IMG/VR virus record: IMGVR_UViG_3300046005_000634
Span: 1-41,427 of that record
Length of the DNA stretch: 41,427 nucleotides
Source: a virus
Direction: 5' to 3' (one strand)
Shown: positions 33,040 through 41,427 of the stretch, in pieces
How positions within the stretch are numbered: the stretch's first letter is position 1
Layout: each line of letters opens with the position of its first letter
Program-made: the position numbers and the translations under genes
Notes under the pieces: model-generated
What the model saw: the letters and a program-made list of their open reading frames with translations, nothing else
Told to the model about the DNA's origin: nothing
Database searches by the model: none

Positions 33040-33405
33040 ATGGAAATCATAAAGGATATTGCATTGGAAAGACGCGCTAAAGACCAATGTCTTAAAATAG
33101 ATACGTTTGCAAATATCGCATCGACACTTGATAGAATTGAATCAAAGGTTGACGATTTAAGCGAAGAAATGCGGGTAATGATTAAGATGGAGCAGCAGCT
33201 TTTGACGCAATCAAAGGACATTGAGCGATTAAATACAATGATTGAGGATTTACGCAAACAAAATCAAGAGCTTTCAAATAGATTGCTAGAACTTAGAAGT
33301 AACTTTGAAAACCAAAAACAAAGCATTAGCATGATTGAACGTATTGGCTGGGCGGCTGGCACTATCGTTGCAATCATTGTCGGTAAGCAATTAGGTATTA
33401 GCTGA
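33040..33405 (+). CDS. Coiled-coil membrane-anchored protein of the lysis cassette
   Basis: 121 residues. Residues about 25-98 are a long coiled coil (LDRIESKVDDLSEEMRVMIK, then LRKQNQELSNRLLELRSNF). A C-terminal hydrophobic helix (IGWAAGTIVAIIVGKQLGI) would insert in the inner membrane. It lies between lysozyme and holin genes. It could assist the holin or act in place of a spanin; no lipobox gene is recognised next to it. The stop overlaps the next start by one base. Confidence 0.55.
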   Translation: MEIIKDIALERRAKDQCLKIDTFANIASTLDRIESKVDDLSEEMRVMIKMEQQLLTQSKDIERLNTMIEDLRKQNQELSNRLLELRSNFENQKQSISMIERIGWAAGTIVAIIVGKQLGIS

Positions 33406-33554
33406 TGAACTGGTTATTTGAACGATTACGCGAACCGTCTACGATTGTTGCACTGTTAGCGGTCGGTAGTGCATTTTTTGGATTAGATTTAACACCAGAC
33501 CAAAAAGCCGCCGTTACGATGCTTGCAGGTGCTATTTTTGTGAGTAAAGGTTAA
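33405..33554 (+). CDS. Putative holin, 49 residues
   Basis: MNWLFERLREPSTIVALLAV, then GSAFFGLDLTPDQKAAVTML and AGAIFVSKG. Two hydrophobic helices separated by DLTPDQKA match the small phage holin type starting 'RLREPST'. Its position next to the GH24 lysozyme supports this. Start and stop overlap the neighbours by one base each, so translation is coupled. Confidence 0.75.
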   Translation: MNWLFERLREPSTIVALLAVGSAFFGLDLTPDQKAAVTMLAGAIFVSKG

Positions 33555-34762
33555 TGAAAATAGAACAAAAGAAAACCGCCGAGCTGATTCCTTATGCTCG
33601 CAACAGTCGCACACATGACGAAAAACAGGTGCAACAAATAGCCAGCTCAATCAAAGAATTTGGCTTTAACAATCCTGTTTTGATTGATGGTGATAACGGT
33701 ATTATTGCTGGTCATGGTAGAGTTATGGCGGCTCAATTATTGAAACTCGAAACTGTGCCAACGATTGAATTATCACATTTAAGCGATACACAAAAACGCG
33801 CCTACATTATCGCTGATAACAAAATTGCGTTAAATAGTGGCTGGGACGATGAAATGCTCAAGCTGGAAATGATTGAATTAAATGATTTGGATTTTGATTT
33901 AGAATTGACTGGTTTTGATGATTTTGACTTAACGCTTGATGAACAAACCGAAGGCTTAACGGACGAAGATGCTGTACCAGAGCCGCCACAAACACCCGTC
34001 ACGAAGTTAGGCGACGTTTGGCTCTGTGGCAAGCATCGAGTTATGTGCGGCGACAGTACCAGTACGGACGATGCCGAGGCTTTAATGGGCGGAGTGTTGG
34101 CAAATTTACTGATTACCGACCCACCATACAACGTCGCGTACACAGGTGGTACAGCCGACGCATTAACAATTCAAAACGACGATATGAGCGACAGTGATTT
34201 CCGCCAATTTCTGCGTGATGTTTATTCGACGGCAGACGCTGTGATGAATGCAGGCGCGACGTTTTACATATGGCACGCCGATTTAGAAGGCTACAACTTT
34301 AGAGGAGCCGCCCACGACATCGCGTGGAAAATTCGCCAATGTCTGATTTGGGTAAAAAGCTCACTTGTCTTGGGTCGCCAAGATTATCACTGGAAACACG
34401 AGCCATGTTTATATGGCTGGAAAGAAGGTGCCGCTCACTTTTGGGGCAGCGATAGAACCCAAACAACCGTTCTTGAATTCGATAAACCTGCCCGTAACGG
34501 CGCACACCCAACAATGAAGCCAGTGGAGTTATTTCAATACCAAATTGAAAACAGCAGCCCAAAAGGCGGTGTGGTGCTTGACTTGTTCGGTGGCAGCGGC
34601 ACGACAATGATTGCCTGCGAAAACTCAGGACGTGTGGCGCGTTTAATGGAACTCGACGAGAAGTATTGCGATGTGATTGTTCGCCGCTGGCAGGAATTCA
34701 CAGGCAAACAAGCCACGCTCGAATCAACAGGCGAATTTTTCGGCACTATAAAAGAGGGTTAA
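33554..34762 (+). CDS. ParB-domain DNA methyltransferase fusion (402 residues)
   Basis: Residues 1-95 are a ParB/Srx-like domain (LIPYARNSRTHDEKQVQQIA, IAGHGRVMAAQLL). The methyltransferase has DPPY at 189-192 and FGGSGTT at 345-351, with HPTMKPVELFQYQIENS before it: beta-class order for N6-adenine or N4-cytosine methylation. A related but longer fusion lies at 23131-24858. Its position just before terminase suggests methylation of packaged DNA or of a packaging site (inference), or protection from host enzymes. Confidence 0.9.
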   Translation: MKIEQKKTAELIPYARNSRTHDEKQVQQIASSIKEFGFNNPVLIDGDNGIIAGHGRVMAAQLLKLETVPTIELSHLSDTQKRAYIIADNKIALNSGWDDEMLKLEMIELNDLDFDLELTGFDDFDLTLDEQTEGLTDEDAVPEPPQTPVTKLGDVWLCGKHRVMCGDSTSTDDAEALMGGVLANLLITDPPYNVAYTGGTADALTIQNDDMSDSDFRQFLRDVYSTADAVMNAGATFYIWHADLEGYNFRGAAHDIAWKIRQCLIWVKSSLVLGRQDYHWKHEPCLYGWKEGAAHFWGSDRTQTTVLEFDKPARNGAHPTMKPVELFQYQIENSSPKGGVVLDLFGGSGTTMIACENSGRVARLMELDEKYCDVIVRRWQEFTGKQATLESTGEFFGTIKEG

Positions 34763-34765
34763 TAA

Positions 34766-35110
34766 ATGGCGGCTGGAAGACCACCACTAGAACCAAATGA
34801 AAAAGACCGCAAACAGGTTGAGACTTTAAGCGGGTTTGGATTGCCTTTGGAGCAGATAGCTGCTTTGACGTGTGGCGGCATTGATTCCGATACACTACGA
34901 AAGCATTTTGCCGCAGAATTAGTGCAAGGCAAAGCCAAAGCCAACTCTAAAATAGGTCAAACACTATTCCAAAAAGCTACAGGCGGCGATACCACTGCAA
35001 TGATTTGGTGGAGCAAAACGCAAATGGGTTGGCGCGAAACAAAAGAAGTTGAAGTGGTAGACAAAACCACCGAACGCAAATTCATCATCGAAAGGGCTAA
35101 ACGTGATTGA
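34766..35110 (+). CDS. Terminase small subunit
   Basis: 114 residues. LSGFGLPLEQIAALTCGGID with SDTLRKHFAAELVQGKAKAN is an HTH fold used to recognise phage DNA. KIGQTLFQKATGGDTTAMIW is typical of small terminase subunits in this family. The start follows GAGGGTTAATAA. The stop lies 8 bases inside the large-subunit gene. It recognises the packaging site and brings the large subunit. Confidence 0.85.
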   Translation: MAAGRPPLEPNEKDRKQVETLSGFGLPLEQIAALTCGGIDSDTLRKHFAAELVQGKAKANSKIGQTLFQKATGGDTTAMIWWSKTQMGWRETKEVEVVDKTTERKFIIERAKRD

Positions 35111-36356
35111 TACCATAATCAAACTCACAGAACCTCAAGAGGATTTTGTATTTAGCACGGCTATTCATCCTGCTATGGTGGCAGGTTATGGAGCAGGTAA
35201 AAGCCAGGCTGGTGTTATTCGCATTGCATTGTTAGCGTTAAAATACGATGGTTTATCGTTTGGTTTTGTCGAGCCAACTTACGACTTAATACGCTTAATT
35301 GCGTTCCCACGATTTCAAGAAATACTTGATGAATGGGACGTTGGTTATAAATTAAATAAATCAGATGCCATTTTGACACTTGAAAACGGTTCACAGGTTA
35401 TTTTTAGAAGTGCAGATTCACCTGAAAAATTAGTAGGTTTTGAAATTGCTGATGGCGTAATAGATGAAGCTGACACTTTAAGGCTTGACCAAGCTCAAAC
35501 AGTTTGGACAAAGATGCTAGGACGTATTAGAGAATTAAAACCCGATGGAATGCCTAACACACTTGCAGCCGTATCAACGCCAGAAGGTTTTGGCTTCATG
35601 TATGAGTTTTGGGGCAAGGAACAACGCAAAGGCTACGAGTTAATCAAAGCCCCGACAATGTCAAACCCATTCTTGCCTGATGGTTATATTGAGCAATTAA
35701 AAGCCACTTATTCGAGTTCGCAGTTAGCAGCGTATTTAGATGGCGAATTTGTAAATCTTAACGCGGGTAGTGTTTATCATGAATTTGACAGAAAACTTAA
35801 TGCAAGCAATGAGCAAATTAAAACAGGCGATACTTTGCATTGTGGTATGGACTTTAACGTCACTAATTGTAGCGTTGTTGTTCACGTTATTCGTGATAAC
35901 GATACTACTCACGCCGTTGCAGAAATTACAGGCGTATTTGATACACCATCAATGGCGCGAATCTTAAAAGAGCGTTATTCGAGCCATAAAATTATGATTT
36001 ATCCAGACGCAAGCGGTAACAGTCGTAAGTCCAATAACGCCAGTGAATCCGACCATTCAATTTTACGCGCGGCTGGTTTTCAAGTGTTATCTAATAACCG
36101 TAATCCGTTTGTGAAAGACCGCGTGCTATCCGTCAACAACATGATTCACAATCAAGGTAACAGACGTTATTTTGTTAATCCTATTGAATGCCCGTCATTG
36201 GTTGAATCACTCGAAAAACAAGCCTATTCGAAAGATGGCGAGCCTGATAAGAAAAGCGGTTTTGACCATGTGGCAGATGCAACAGGTTATTTCATTGCGT
36301 ATCGTTATCCAGTGATTAACAACAGACCGTCATCGGTCCAGATTTTGGGTATTTAA
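35103..36356 (+). CDS. Terminase large subunit
   Basis: 417 residues. GYGAGKS at 28-34 is Walker A and DGVIDEAD at 117-124 is Walker B with catalytic Glu. The nuclease half has D250 (CGMDFNV), D302 (IYPDASG) and the terminal FDHVADATGYF (D388, D392). Full length for this family. ATP drives DNA into the portal and the RNase-H-like domain cuts concatemers. It is coupled to the small subunit. Confidence 0.93.
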   Translation: MIDTIIKLTEPQEDFVFSTAIHPAMVAGYGAGKSQAGVIRIALLALKYDGLSFGFVEPTYDLIRLIAFPRFQEILDEWDVGYKLNKSDAILTLENGSQVIFRSADSPEKLVGFEIADGVIDEADTLRLDQAQTVWTKMLGRIRELKPDGMPNTLAAVSTPEGFGFMYEFWGKEQRKGYELIKAPTMSNPFLPDGYIEQLKATYSSSQLAAYLDGEFVNLNAGSVYHEFDRKLNASNEQIKTGDTLHCGMDFNVTNCSVVVHVIRDNDTTHAVAEITGVFDTPSMARILKERYSSHKIMIYPDASGNSRKSNNASESDHSILRAAGFQVLSNNRNPFVKDRVLSVNNMIHNQGNRRYFVNPIECPSLVESLEKQAYSKDGEPDKKSGFDHVADATGYFIAYRYPVINNRPSSVQILGI

Positions 36357-36357
36357 A

Positions 36358-37830
36358 ATGTCAACAACATGGATTGCAACTATTGGCGCGTTAGACGGTA
36401 ATGACTCGGCAGTGACACTTCGATTTAGTGACGGTGCGTATATCGACAATAGCGGCTATTACTACGAAAACAGAATGACACAACCTGCATTGATTAAGGT
36501 TAGCCCTGACGATGGCGGTACTTTCGGCGTGTTTAGTTCGCCTAGTATTGGTGAAATTGAACTGATTAACATAGACGGTGGTTTGAATTATTTAGCAGAT
36601 TACGCGCTTGATAATGGCGTTATTAACCTTTCTTTAGTTGGAGACGATGGTCAAAAAACCGACTATCTTAGCGGAAAAGTCGAAAACATGGCTTTTCGTG
36701 GTGATAAGGTTTATTTAACTGTTCGCTCAATGTCAGAAGTGTTAAGCCGAAACCATGTTAATAATAAATTCTTAGGTAACAATGCACTTCCCGCTGGTGT
36801 TGAAGGCGTTGCTGGTGATATTAAAGGCAACGTAAAGCCGCGTGTTTTTGGTAGTGTGTTAAATGCAACGCCTGTTTTGGTTAATACGTCACGTTTGATT
36901 TATCAGTTTTCAGACCGTGAAACTGCAACTGTTAGCGCGGTTTATGATAAAGGCGCGTCTATTACACTTGGCACGACTTACACTTGGGCTAACTTTGCAA
37001 CATTTCAAACAGCGGCTGTTACGGCAGGTCAGTTCAATCGTTGCGCTGGTTATGTGAAATTAGGTAGTACTCCTGTTGGAACAATTACAGGCGACTGCGC
37101 GGATAGTACAACTCTTGCAGGTGATGTTTTTGAGGTGATACTTGTTGAAGAATCACTAACAATGGATTCGACAAGTAAAACCACGTTGAACACCATTGGC
37201 ACGGTGGGTTTATTCGTTACCAGTGAAACAAGCACGACCGCGTTGCTCAATCAAATAGCGCAATCATGCGGGGCGTACTGGTATTTTTTGAACGATGTTG
37301 TTTATGCTAAAAAGATTGCGCTTGCAACAACGTTTGTTTTCGATTTAACCAATTCAGAAAACATTGCTTTCGAGCGTGTTGGTACTGGTTTAGGTGCTAA
37401 TGGATTGCCTGTTTCTGCTATTACGTTTAAATACGATAAAATCGAAACCGTGCAACAAGAAACCGAATTAGCGGGTAGTGTAACGGCTGCGAGAAAGGCT
37501 GTTTTGAGTAATCAGTATCGCAGTGCATTTATTACCGATACGGCTGTTATTACACGGCATCCGTTAGCGGGTTCAATTAACATCGAGAGCTGCTTGCGGG
37601 TTGAATCAAATGCTATAACCGTTGCAACTGCATTGCTTGATTTATCAAAGGTACGAGTTGACGTTGTAAATATCACAGCTGTTGTAAATGAAATACCATC
37701 AATTGATTTAGGTGATGGTGTGCTAGTTACAACTGATAAAATAGGGTATGATGCGGGGAAAATTTTAACCATTATCGGATTTACGATTGATGCTAAAAAG
37801 AAAACTATCATGCTGGAGACTATAGGATGA
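36358..37830 (+). CDS. Tail-tip/hub protein
   Basis: 490 residues, beta-rich. The stretches FGVFSSPSIGEIELIN, DGQKTDYLSGKVENMAFRGD, GNVKPRVFGSVLNATPVLVN and LIYQFSDRETATVSAVYDKG fit a family of siphophage tail proteins with hub-like repeats. Residues 420-490 (INIESCLRVESNAITVATAL...) resemble the C-terminal half of such hubs. It lies just after terminase, an unusual place for tail-tip genes. Exact function is inferred. Confidence 0.65.
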   Translation: MSTTWIATIGALDGNDSAVTLRFSDGAYIDNSGYYYENRMTQPALIKVSPDDGGTFGVFSSPSIGEIELINIDGGLNYLADYALDNGVINLSLVGDDGQKTDYLSGKVENMAFRGDKVYLTVRSMSEVLSRNHVNNKFLGNNALPAGVEGVAGDIKGNVKPRVFGSVLNATPVLVNTSRLIYQFSDRETATVSAVYDKGASITLGTTYTWANFATFQTAAVTAGQFNRCAGYVKLGSTPVGTITGDCADSTTLAGDVFEVILVEESLTMDSTSKTTLNTIGTVGLFVTSETSTTALLNQIAQSCGAYWYFLNDVVYAKKIALATTFVFDLTNSENIAFERVGTGLGANGLPVSAITFKYDKIETVQQETELAGSVTAARKAVLSNQYRSAFITDTAVITRHPLAGSINIESCLRVESNAITVATALLDLSKVRVDVVNITAVVNEIPSIDLGDGVLVTTDKIGYDAGKILTIIGFTIDAKKKTIMLETIG

Positions 37831-37964
37831 GTGTAGTTATTAAATTGCTTGATTTTGTAATTAACAAATTAACCAAAATCAATAATCGTTTGAAAGTAAA
37901 ATATCCGAACAAAAAAGCACAGCAAATGGTAAAGGCTAAAATGCGGGAATTATTAAATGACTAG
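37827..37964 (+). CDS. Small basic protein between tail genes, 45 residues
   Basis: MSVVIKLLDFVINKLTKINN, then RLKVKYPNKKAQQMVKAKMR. Basic and helical. It overlaps the previous stop by ATGA and the next start by 8 bases, so it is translated within the tail operon. No family recognised. Confidence 0.5.
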   Translation: MSVVIKLLDFVINKLTKINNRLKVKYPNKKAQQMVKAKMRELLND

Positions 37965-39117
37965 CAATGTATCTTTAAGCTACCCGAATCGAATAGATGA
38001 GTGCGAAATCAGTGATGATAATCCCGCTGATTGGTCAACAACATTGCCACTTTCAAACATTCAAAACAAAGTATTGAAGCGTGTTGCTCGCACTTTAATT
38101 GGAATTCGCGCGACTGTTTTAAAAGTCAATTTACCTTACGAGGCACGATCGATTGGTGTTGTATCTGTTATCAATCACAACTTCACAACATCAGCAAATG
38201 TTCGTTTTATTGGTTACAGTGAATTAGATTTTGGCGGCGATGTTCGTTTCGATAGTGGTTCAAACTTTAGAGCGTGGACGGTATTACATCCGATTTATGC
38301 AAATGGTCAAGCAGGCGAATTGATACCGTGGGAAAGCCGCAATTGGTGGTCAGGTACAATCGAAGAAGAGCAACGCAAAGGTTATACGTCAATGTGTACC
38401 TACTACCCACCAGAAAACCAAATGATTAGGTCGGTAAAGATTGTTATTGACGATGCAACAACCGCCGCAACAACTAGCACAACGTCCGTTACGGTCGGTT
38501 TAGGTGATAAATCATTCACGGTTGGGACTGGATTAACGTTAATTGCAGGGCAAGAAATCACAATTTATAAAACCAGTGATATTGGTACGTTTGTTTCTGG
38601 CAAAATTAAGTCATACAATAGAACTACAGGCGCGTTAGTTTTAAACTCTACAATGTACGGCGGCACAGGTTCACATAGTGCGTGGTCACTAATTAACGGT
38701 GATAATTACCTTGAAATTGGGCGTATTTTCTTAGGTAGAACCGTTGAGCCGCGCATCAATCCAGAATATGGCGATATTTCACAAGGTTATGTTGATTTAA
38801 CTGAAATTCAACGCTCGATTGATAACACGAAATACTTTTACGTTAAGCCTAAAATGAGAACGCTGTCGTGTGTGTTCAAGTCATTATCGCAATCCGAAGC
38901 GTTTAGTGGTTTTTACGATGCACAGCGCGAGGTCGGATTATCGGGCGAATTGCTTTATACTTACTCAAAGCCTGAATATATCGGTGACATTAACATGACG
39001 GTAGATAAGAACTTTTACGCACGCACGTTTTTATGTAACTTTTCAGAATTAAGCCCAGTCGACAATCCATTTGTCGGTCGGTTTCAAACAGCTCTCAAAT
39101 TAGAGGAAATAGTTTAA
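37957..39117 (+). CDS. Tail protein with inserted beta module
   Basis: 386 residues. The outer parts (LSYPNRIDECEISDDNPADW, VVSVINHNFTTSANVRF, then YLEIGRIFLGRTVEPRINPE and RTLSCVFKSLSQSEAFSGFY) form the main body seen in siphophage tail proteins next to hub proteins. Residues 171-246 (TSTTSVTVGLGDKSFTVG ... YGGTGSHSAWSL) are a separate beta module also present in the next gene. Likely part of the tail tip. The start overlaps the small basic gene. Confidence 0.65.
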   Translation: MTSNVSLSYPNRIDECEISDDNPADWSTTLPLSNIQNKVLKRVARTLIGIRATVLKVNLPYEARSIGVVSVINHNFTTSANVRFIGYSELDFGGDVRFDSGSNFRAWTVLHPIYANGQAGELIPWESRNWWSGTIEEEQRKGYTSMCTYYPPENQMIRSVKIVIDDATTAATTSTTSVTVGLGDKSFTVGTGLTLIAGQEITIYKTSDIGTFVSGKIKSYNRTTGALVLNSTMYGGTGSHSAWSLINGDNYLEIGRIFLGRTVEPRINPEYGDISQGYVDLTEIQRSIDNTKYFYVKPKMRTLSCVFKSLSQSEAFSGFYDAQREVGLSGELLYTYSKPEYIGDINMTVDKNFYARTFLCNFSELSPVDNPFVGRFQTALKLEEIV

Positions 39118-39960
39118 ATGGCAAGTGTAACTTTTGACACGGTTGTAGGTGGTGACGGTTCAACTGTCACAGACGATGACGACCCAAGTACGGGCTTAGG
39201 TAATGGTGGTGCATTATTAAGACTGGTTCCCGCATTTGCTCAAGTTGTAACAGTTGCCGAAACTGTCGTGACTGCTGCAGCATCGTCATTAGGAGGTGCA
39301 ACAACTAATTCAACCAGCACAACATCTTTGTTAATTGGCACTGGTAGTAAATCAATCGCGCTAGTTGAAAGCGGCAAGGCTTACACAGTTGGGCAGTATG
39401 TCATGGTTGCATCAACTGCAAGTCCATCTAATTACATGGTCGGACAAGTAACTGCATTTAGTGGCACATCATTAACCGTTAATGTTACGTCAACTGGCGG
39501 CAGTGGAACAATTGCCGCATGGTCAATTAGCGTTACGGGTGTTACGACAACGGACGCATCACAAATATCAACTGGAACGCTTAATGATGCTCGATTGCCA
39601 ATTGCATTAAGCACTAAAACTATCACTGGCTTAAAACTAACAAAAACTGCACCCGCTATTTCAACAGGTGTCGTGACGTTAGACTTGGCTACAGCTAATG
39701 TTTTTGCTGTATCACTGAATGCTAACATTACGTCATTCACTGTAACTAACATTCCTGCCAGTGGTACTTATGCTGAGTTTGCTATTGAGCTTACTGCTGA
39801 TGGCACTGCTAGAACTGTGACTTGGGTTTTCAATGGGGTTGCTGTTAGATGGACTGCCCCTACTTTGACGAGTACGAATGGCAAAAAAGACACGTTTGTG
39901 TTTTATACGCATTCAGGTGGTACTGAGTGGATGGGGTTTAAAGCAGGGCAGAATTTATGA
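39118..39960 (+). CDS. Fibre/baseplate protein with shared beta module
   Basis: 280 residues. It opens MASVTFDTVVGGDGSTVTDD, then has the 'TSTTSLLIGTGSKSI...YMVGQVTAFSGTSLTVNV' beta module at 66-140. Then DARLPIALSTKTITGLKLT, then a C-terminal domain (VFAVSLNANITSFTVTNIP, then TFVFYTHSGGTEWMGFKAG) typical of fibre tips. Starts one base after the previous stop (GAGGAA site) and overlaps the next start as ATGA. Confidence 0.65.
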   Translation: MASVTFDTVVGGDGSTVTDDDDPSTGLGNGGALLRLVPAFAQVVTVAETVVTAAASSLGGATTNSTSTTSLLIGTGSKSIALVESGKAYTVGQYVMVASTASPSNYMVGQVTAFSGTSLTVNVTSTGGSGTIAAWSISVTGVTTTDASQISTGTLNDARLPIALSTKTITGLKLTKTAPAISTGVVTLDLATANVFAVSLNANITSFTVTNIPASGTYAEFAIELTADGTARTVTWVFNGVAVRWTAPTLTSTNGKKDTFVFYTHSGGTEWMGFKAGQNL

Positions 39961-41427
39961 GTATGTTAAAGGCTTGTGGCAGTGAGGAGAAGCTATACTC
40001 GGATGACGTATTCAGTTCGTGGGTTTATACGGGCAATGGTTCTACACAGACTATCACTAATGGGATTGATTTAGCTGGTAAGGGTGGGTTGGTTTGGTTA
40101 AAGTGTAGAAATAACGCTGGGTTTAATAATGAGTTATGTGATACCGAGCGCGGAGTTACTAATTGGTTATATTCAAACGCGACCAATGCTCAAGGTGGTT
40201 CATCCGATGTAACAAGTGTATCGAGCACAGGGGTTTCGCTGGCGCATAATACAGGAAATGGTAATCAATCAGGAAATACCTACGTCTCTTGGACATTCAG
40301 AAAAGCCCCAAAATTCTTCGATGTTGTGACTTGGACAAACACATCTTCAACTTCTGTTACAGTAAATCATAACTTAGGCATTGTACCTGGGATGATTATT
40401 GTTAAAAGGACAAATGTTGCAGATTCGTGGATGGTTCGACACCGCAGTCTACCTACCTCAGATAGTATGCTTGTTTTAAACTCAACTGCTGCTAATTCAA
40501 CTGGGTGGACGGGATACTCTGCGACTGATAACACCATAACGTATGATACCTATGGAAATATCGGTGATTCTTACGTTGCCTACCTTTTCGCGCATGATAC
40601 AAGTACGGATGGGATTATTCAGTGTGGTAGCTATACTGGTAGTTCTAGCGTTCCTGTTTCTGTTAATCTTGGATGGGAGCCTCAGTTTTTAATGGTTAAG
40701 CAAGCGTCTGGTTCTGATTTGACCTCTTGGCAAATGGTTGATACTTCACGAGGGTTAACTGGAGGGAACGCCAGCACACCTGAAAATGTACTAAAGGCAG
40801 ATTCTAGCGCGGCTGAAAACAGCGGTAGCTGGCACATAGCAAAAATAAACGCAACAGGGTTTCAAATAAACAACACAAACTACGAGTCAAATGCTGTTGG
40901 GAATACCTACATCTACATGGCTATCAGACGTTCAAACAAACCACCTACAACGGGTACACAGGTTTATAATGCGATTGCTAGAACTGGTACAGGCGCAGCA
41001 GCTACGGTTACTGGGGTTGGGTTTGCACCTGATTTATTTGTGTCAGGCACACGAACAGGTGGGGCGGGGGAGCAAGGGGGGTTTGGTGATAAGCTGCGCG
41101 GTACTGGCAGGGTTGTACGCGCATTTACCACCGCAGCGGAACGTAATGACGGAGCAGTTGATGTTACAGCTTACAATATGGATGGTATATCGGTAGGGGC
41201 TGACTCGGCTGTAGGATGGATGAACTACTCGCCTGGAACATACGTCTGGTATTTTTTCAAAAGAGCAGTTGGCGTATTTGACATCGTTTGTTATACAGGG
41301 ACAGGTTCAGCTAGAACAGTTGCACATGGTTTAGGTGTTGCGCCTGAATTGATGATTGTTAAAAGTAGGAGTGACGCATTTAACTGGGTTGTATGCTTTA
41401 ATTTTTCTACATCAACATTCGACAAGG
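39957..41427 (+). CDS. Repeat-rich tail fibre protein (N-terminal part, 3' end outside window)
   Basis: Open from ATG 39957 (ATGA overlap) to the right edge, 490 codons, no stop. It starts MSMLKACGSEEKLYSDDVFS and then repeats a unit about 90-100 residues long: 'YTGNGSTQTIT...', 'FDVVTWTNTSSTSVTVNHNL', 'CGSYTGSSSVPVSVNLGWEP', 'FDIVCYTGTGSARTVAHGLG', each followed by a 'P-x-(L/M)(I/L/M)(I/V)VK' strand and a Trp-rich strand. The same unit enters at the left edge (2-286). Such units form the fibre shaft or receptor-binding part in many phages. Confidence 0.85.
   Translation, partial: MSMLKACGSEEKLYSDDVFSSWVYTGNGSTQTITNGIDLAGKGGLVWLKCRNNAGFNNELCDTERGVTNWLYSNATNAQGGSSDVTSVSSTGVSLAHNTGNGNQSGNTYVSWTFRKAPKFFDVVTWTNTSSTSVTVNHNLGIVPGMIIVKRTNVADSWMVRHRSLPTSDSMLVLNSTAANSTGWTGYSATDNTITYDTYGNIGDSYVAYLFAHDTSTDGIIQCGSYTGSSSVPVSVNLGWEPQFLMVKQASGSDLTSWQMVDTSRGLTGGNASTPENVLKADSSAAENSGSWHIAKINATGFQINNTNYESNAVGNTYIYMAIRRSNKPPTTGTQVYNAIARTGTGAAATVTGVGFAPDLFVSGTRTGGAGEQGGFGDKLRGTGRVVRAFTTAAERNDGAVDVTAYNMDGISVGADSAVGWMNYSPGTYVWYFFKRAVGVFDIVCYTGTGSARTVAHGLGVAPELMIVKSRSDAFNWVVCFNFSTSTFDK

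Noticed and set aside
1-41427. Direct circular closure of the window
   Set aside because: Joining base 41427 to base 1 puts the fibre gene out of frame and meets a stop soon after, so sequence is missing.
1-41427. tRNA genes, CRISPR arrays, insertion sequences, integrase and attachment site
   Set aside because: I saw no cloverleaf with a CCA-like end, no regularly spaced repeats with spacers, no transposase or integrase motifs. A covariance-model search for tRNA would be decisive.

Overview
This window is almost the whole genome of a tailed, long-tailed (siphovirus-like) bacteriophage. The evidence is a complete set of packaging, capsid, head-tail joining and tail genes, a 2035-residue tape measure, and tightly packed genes joined by ATGA/TAATG overlaps. 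The DNA is AT-rich. Family choices (P22-type coat, DUF4055 portal, Rha, an SSB-like acidic tip, Sak4/YqaJ recombination) suggest a Gram-negative, probably proteobacterial host, but I cannot name it. I see no integrase, large CI-type repressor, tRNA gene or CRISPR array, so lifestyle is undecided.

Layout. (1) 2-16707, plus strand: C-terminal end of a tail fibre, a fibre-associated protein, portal, head morphogenesis protein, scaffold, coat, a surface protein, four head-tail connector/completion proteins, tail tube, tail assembly chaperone made by a -1 frameshift, and tape measure. (2) 16742-29389, minus strand: the early block, read from a divergent promoter region at 29.4-29.54 kb towards 16.7 kb: Sak4-like ATPase, SSB-like protein, YqaJ exonuclease, helicase, ParB-methyltransferase with a nuclease-like partner, HNH and VRR-NUC nucleases, a small membrane protein with a cell-wall hydrolase, ThyX, dUTPase, a DUF3310 protein and Rha. 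(3) 29545-31586, plus strand: a Cro-like regulator and a primase-helicase. (4) 31587-33554: a GGTAT repeat cluster, small genes, lysozyme and holin. (5) 33554-41427: a second ParB-methyltransferase, terminase small and large subunits, tail-tip proteins and a repeat-rich tail fibre that runs off the window.

Both window ends lie inside the same kind of fibre module. This suggests a circular or permuted genome broken inside a repetitive fibre gene, but the reading frames do not match on direct joining, so some sequence is missing. How the parts fit: the divergent promoters launch recombination/nucleotide genes one way and the replicative primase-helicase the other. dUTPase, ThyX and the DUF3310 protein bear on dTTP supply; Sak4, SSB and YqaJ form a recombination set. 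Late genes are punctuated by hairpins after the coat and tail-tube genes, which would lower expression of the genes that follow.

The most unusual features are two loci 25 kb apart packed with palindromic GGTAT repeats, a GGGAAAC frameshift site with a matching hairpin, a series of hairpins with T-tracts placed directly before ribosome binding sites in the early operon, a possible attenuator at 31.7-31.84 kb, and a ParB-methyltransferase that overlaps a PD-(D/E)XK-like gene.
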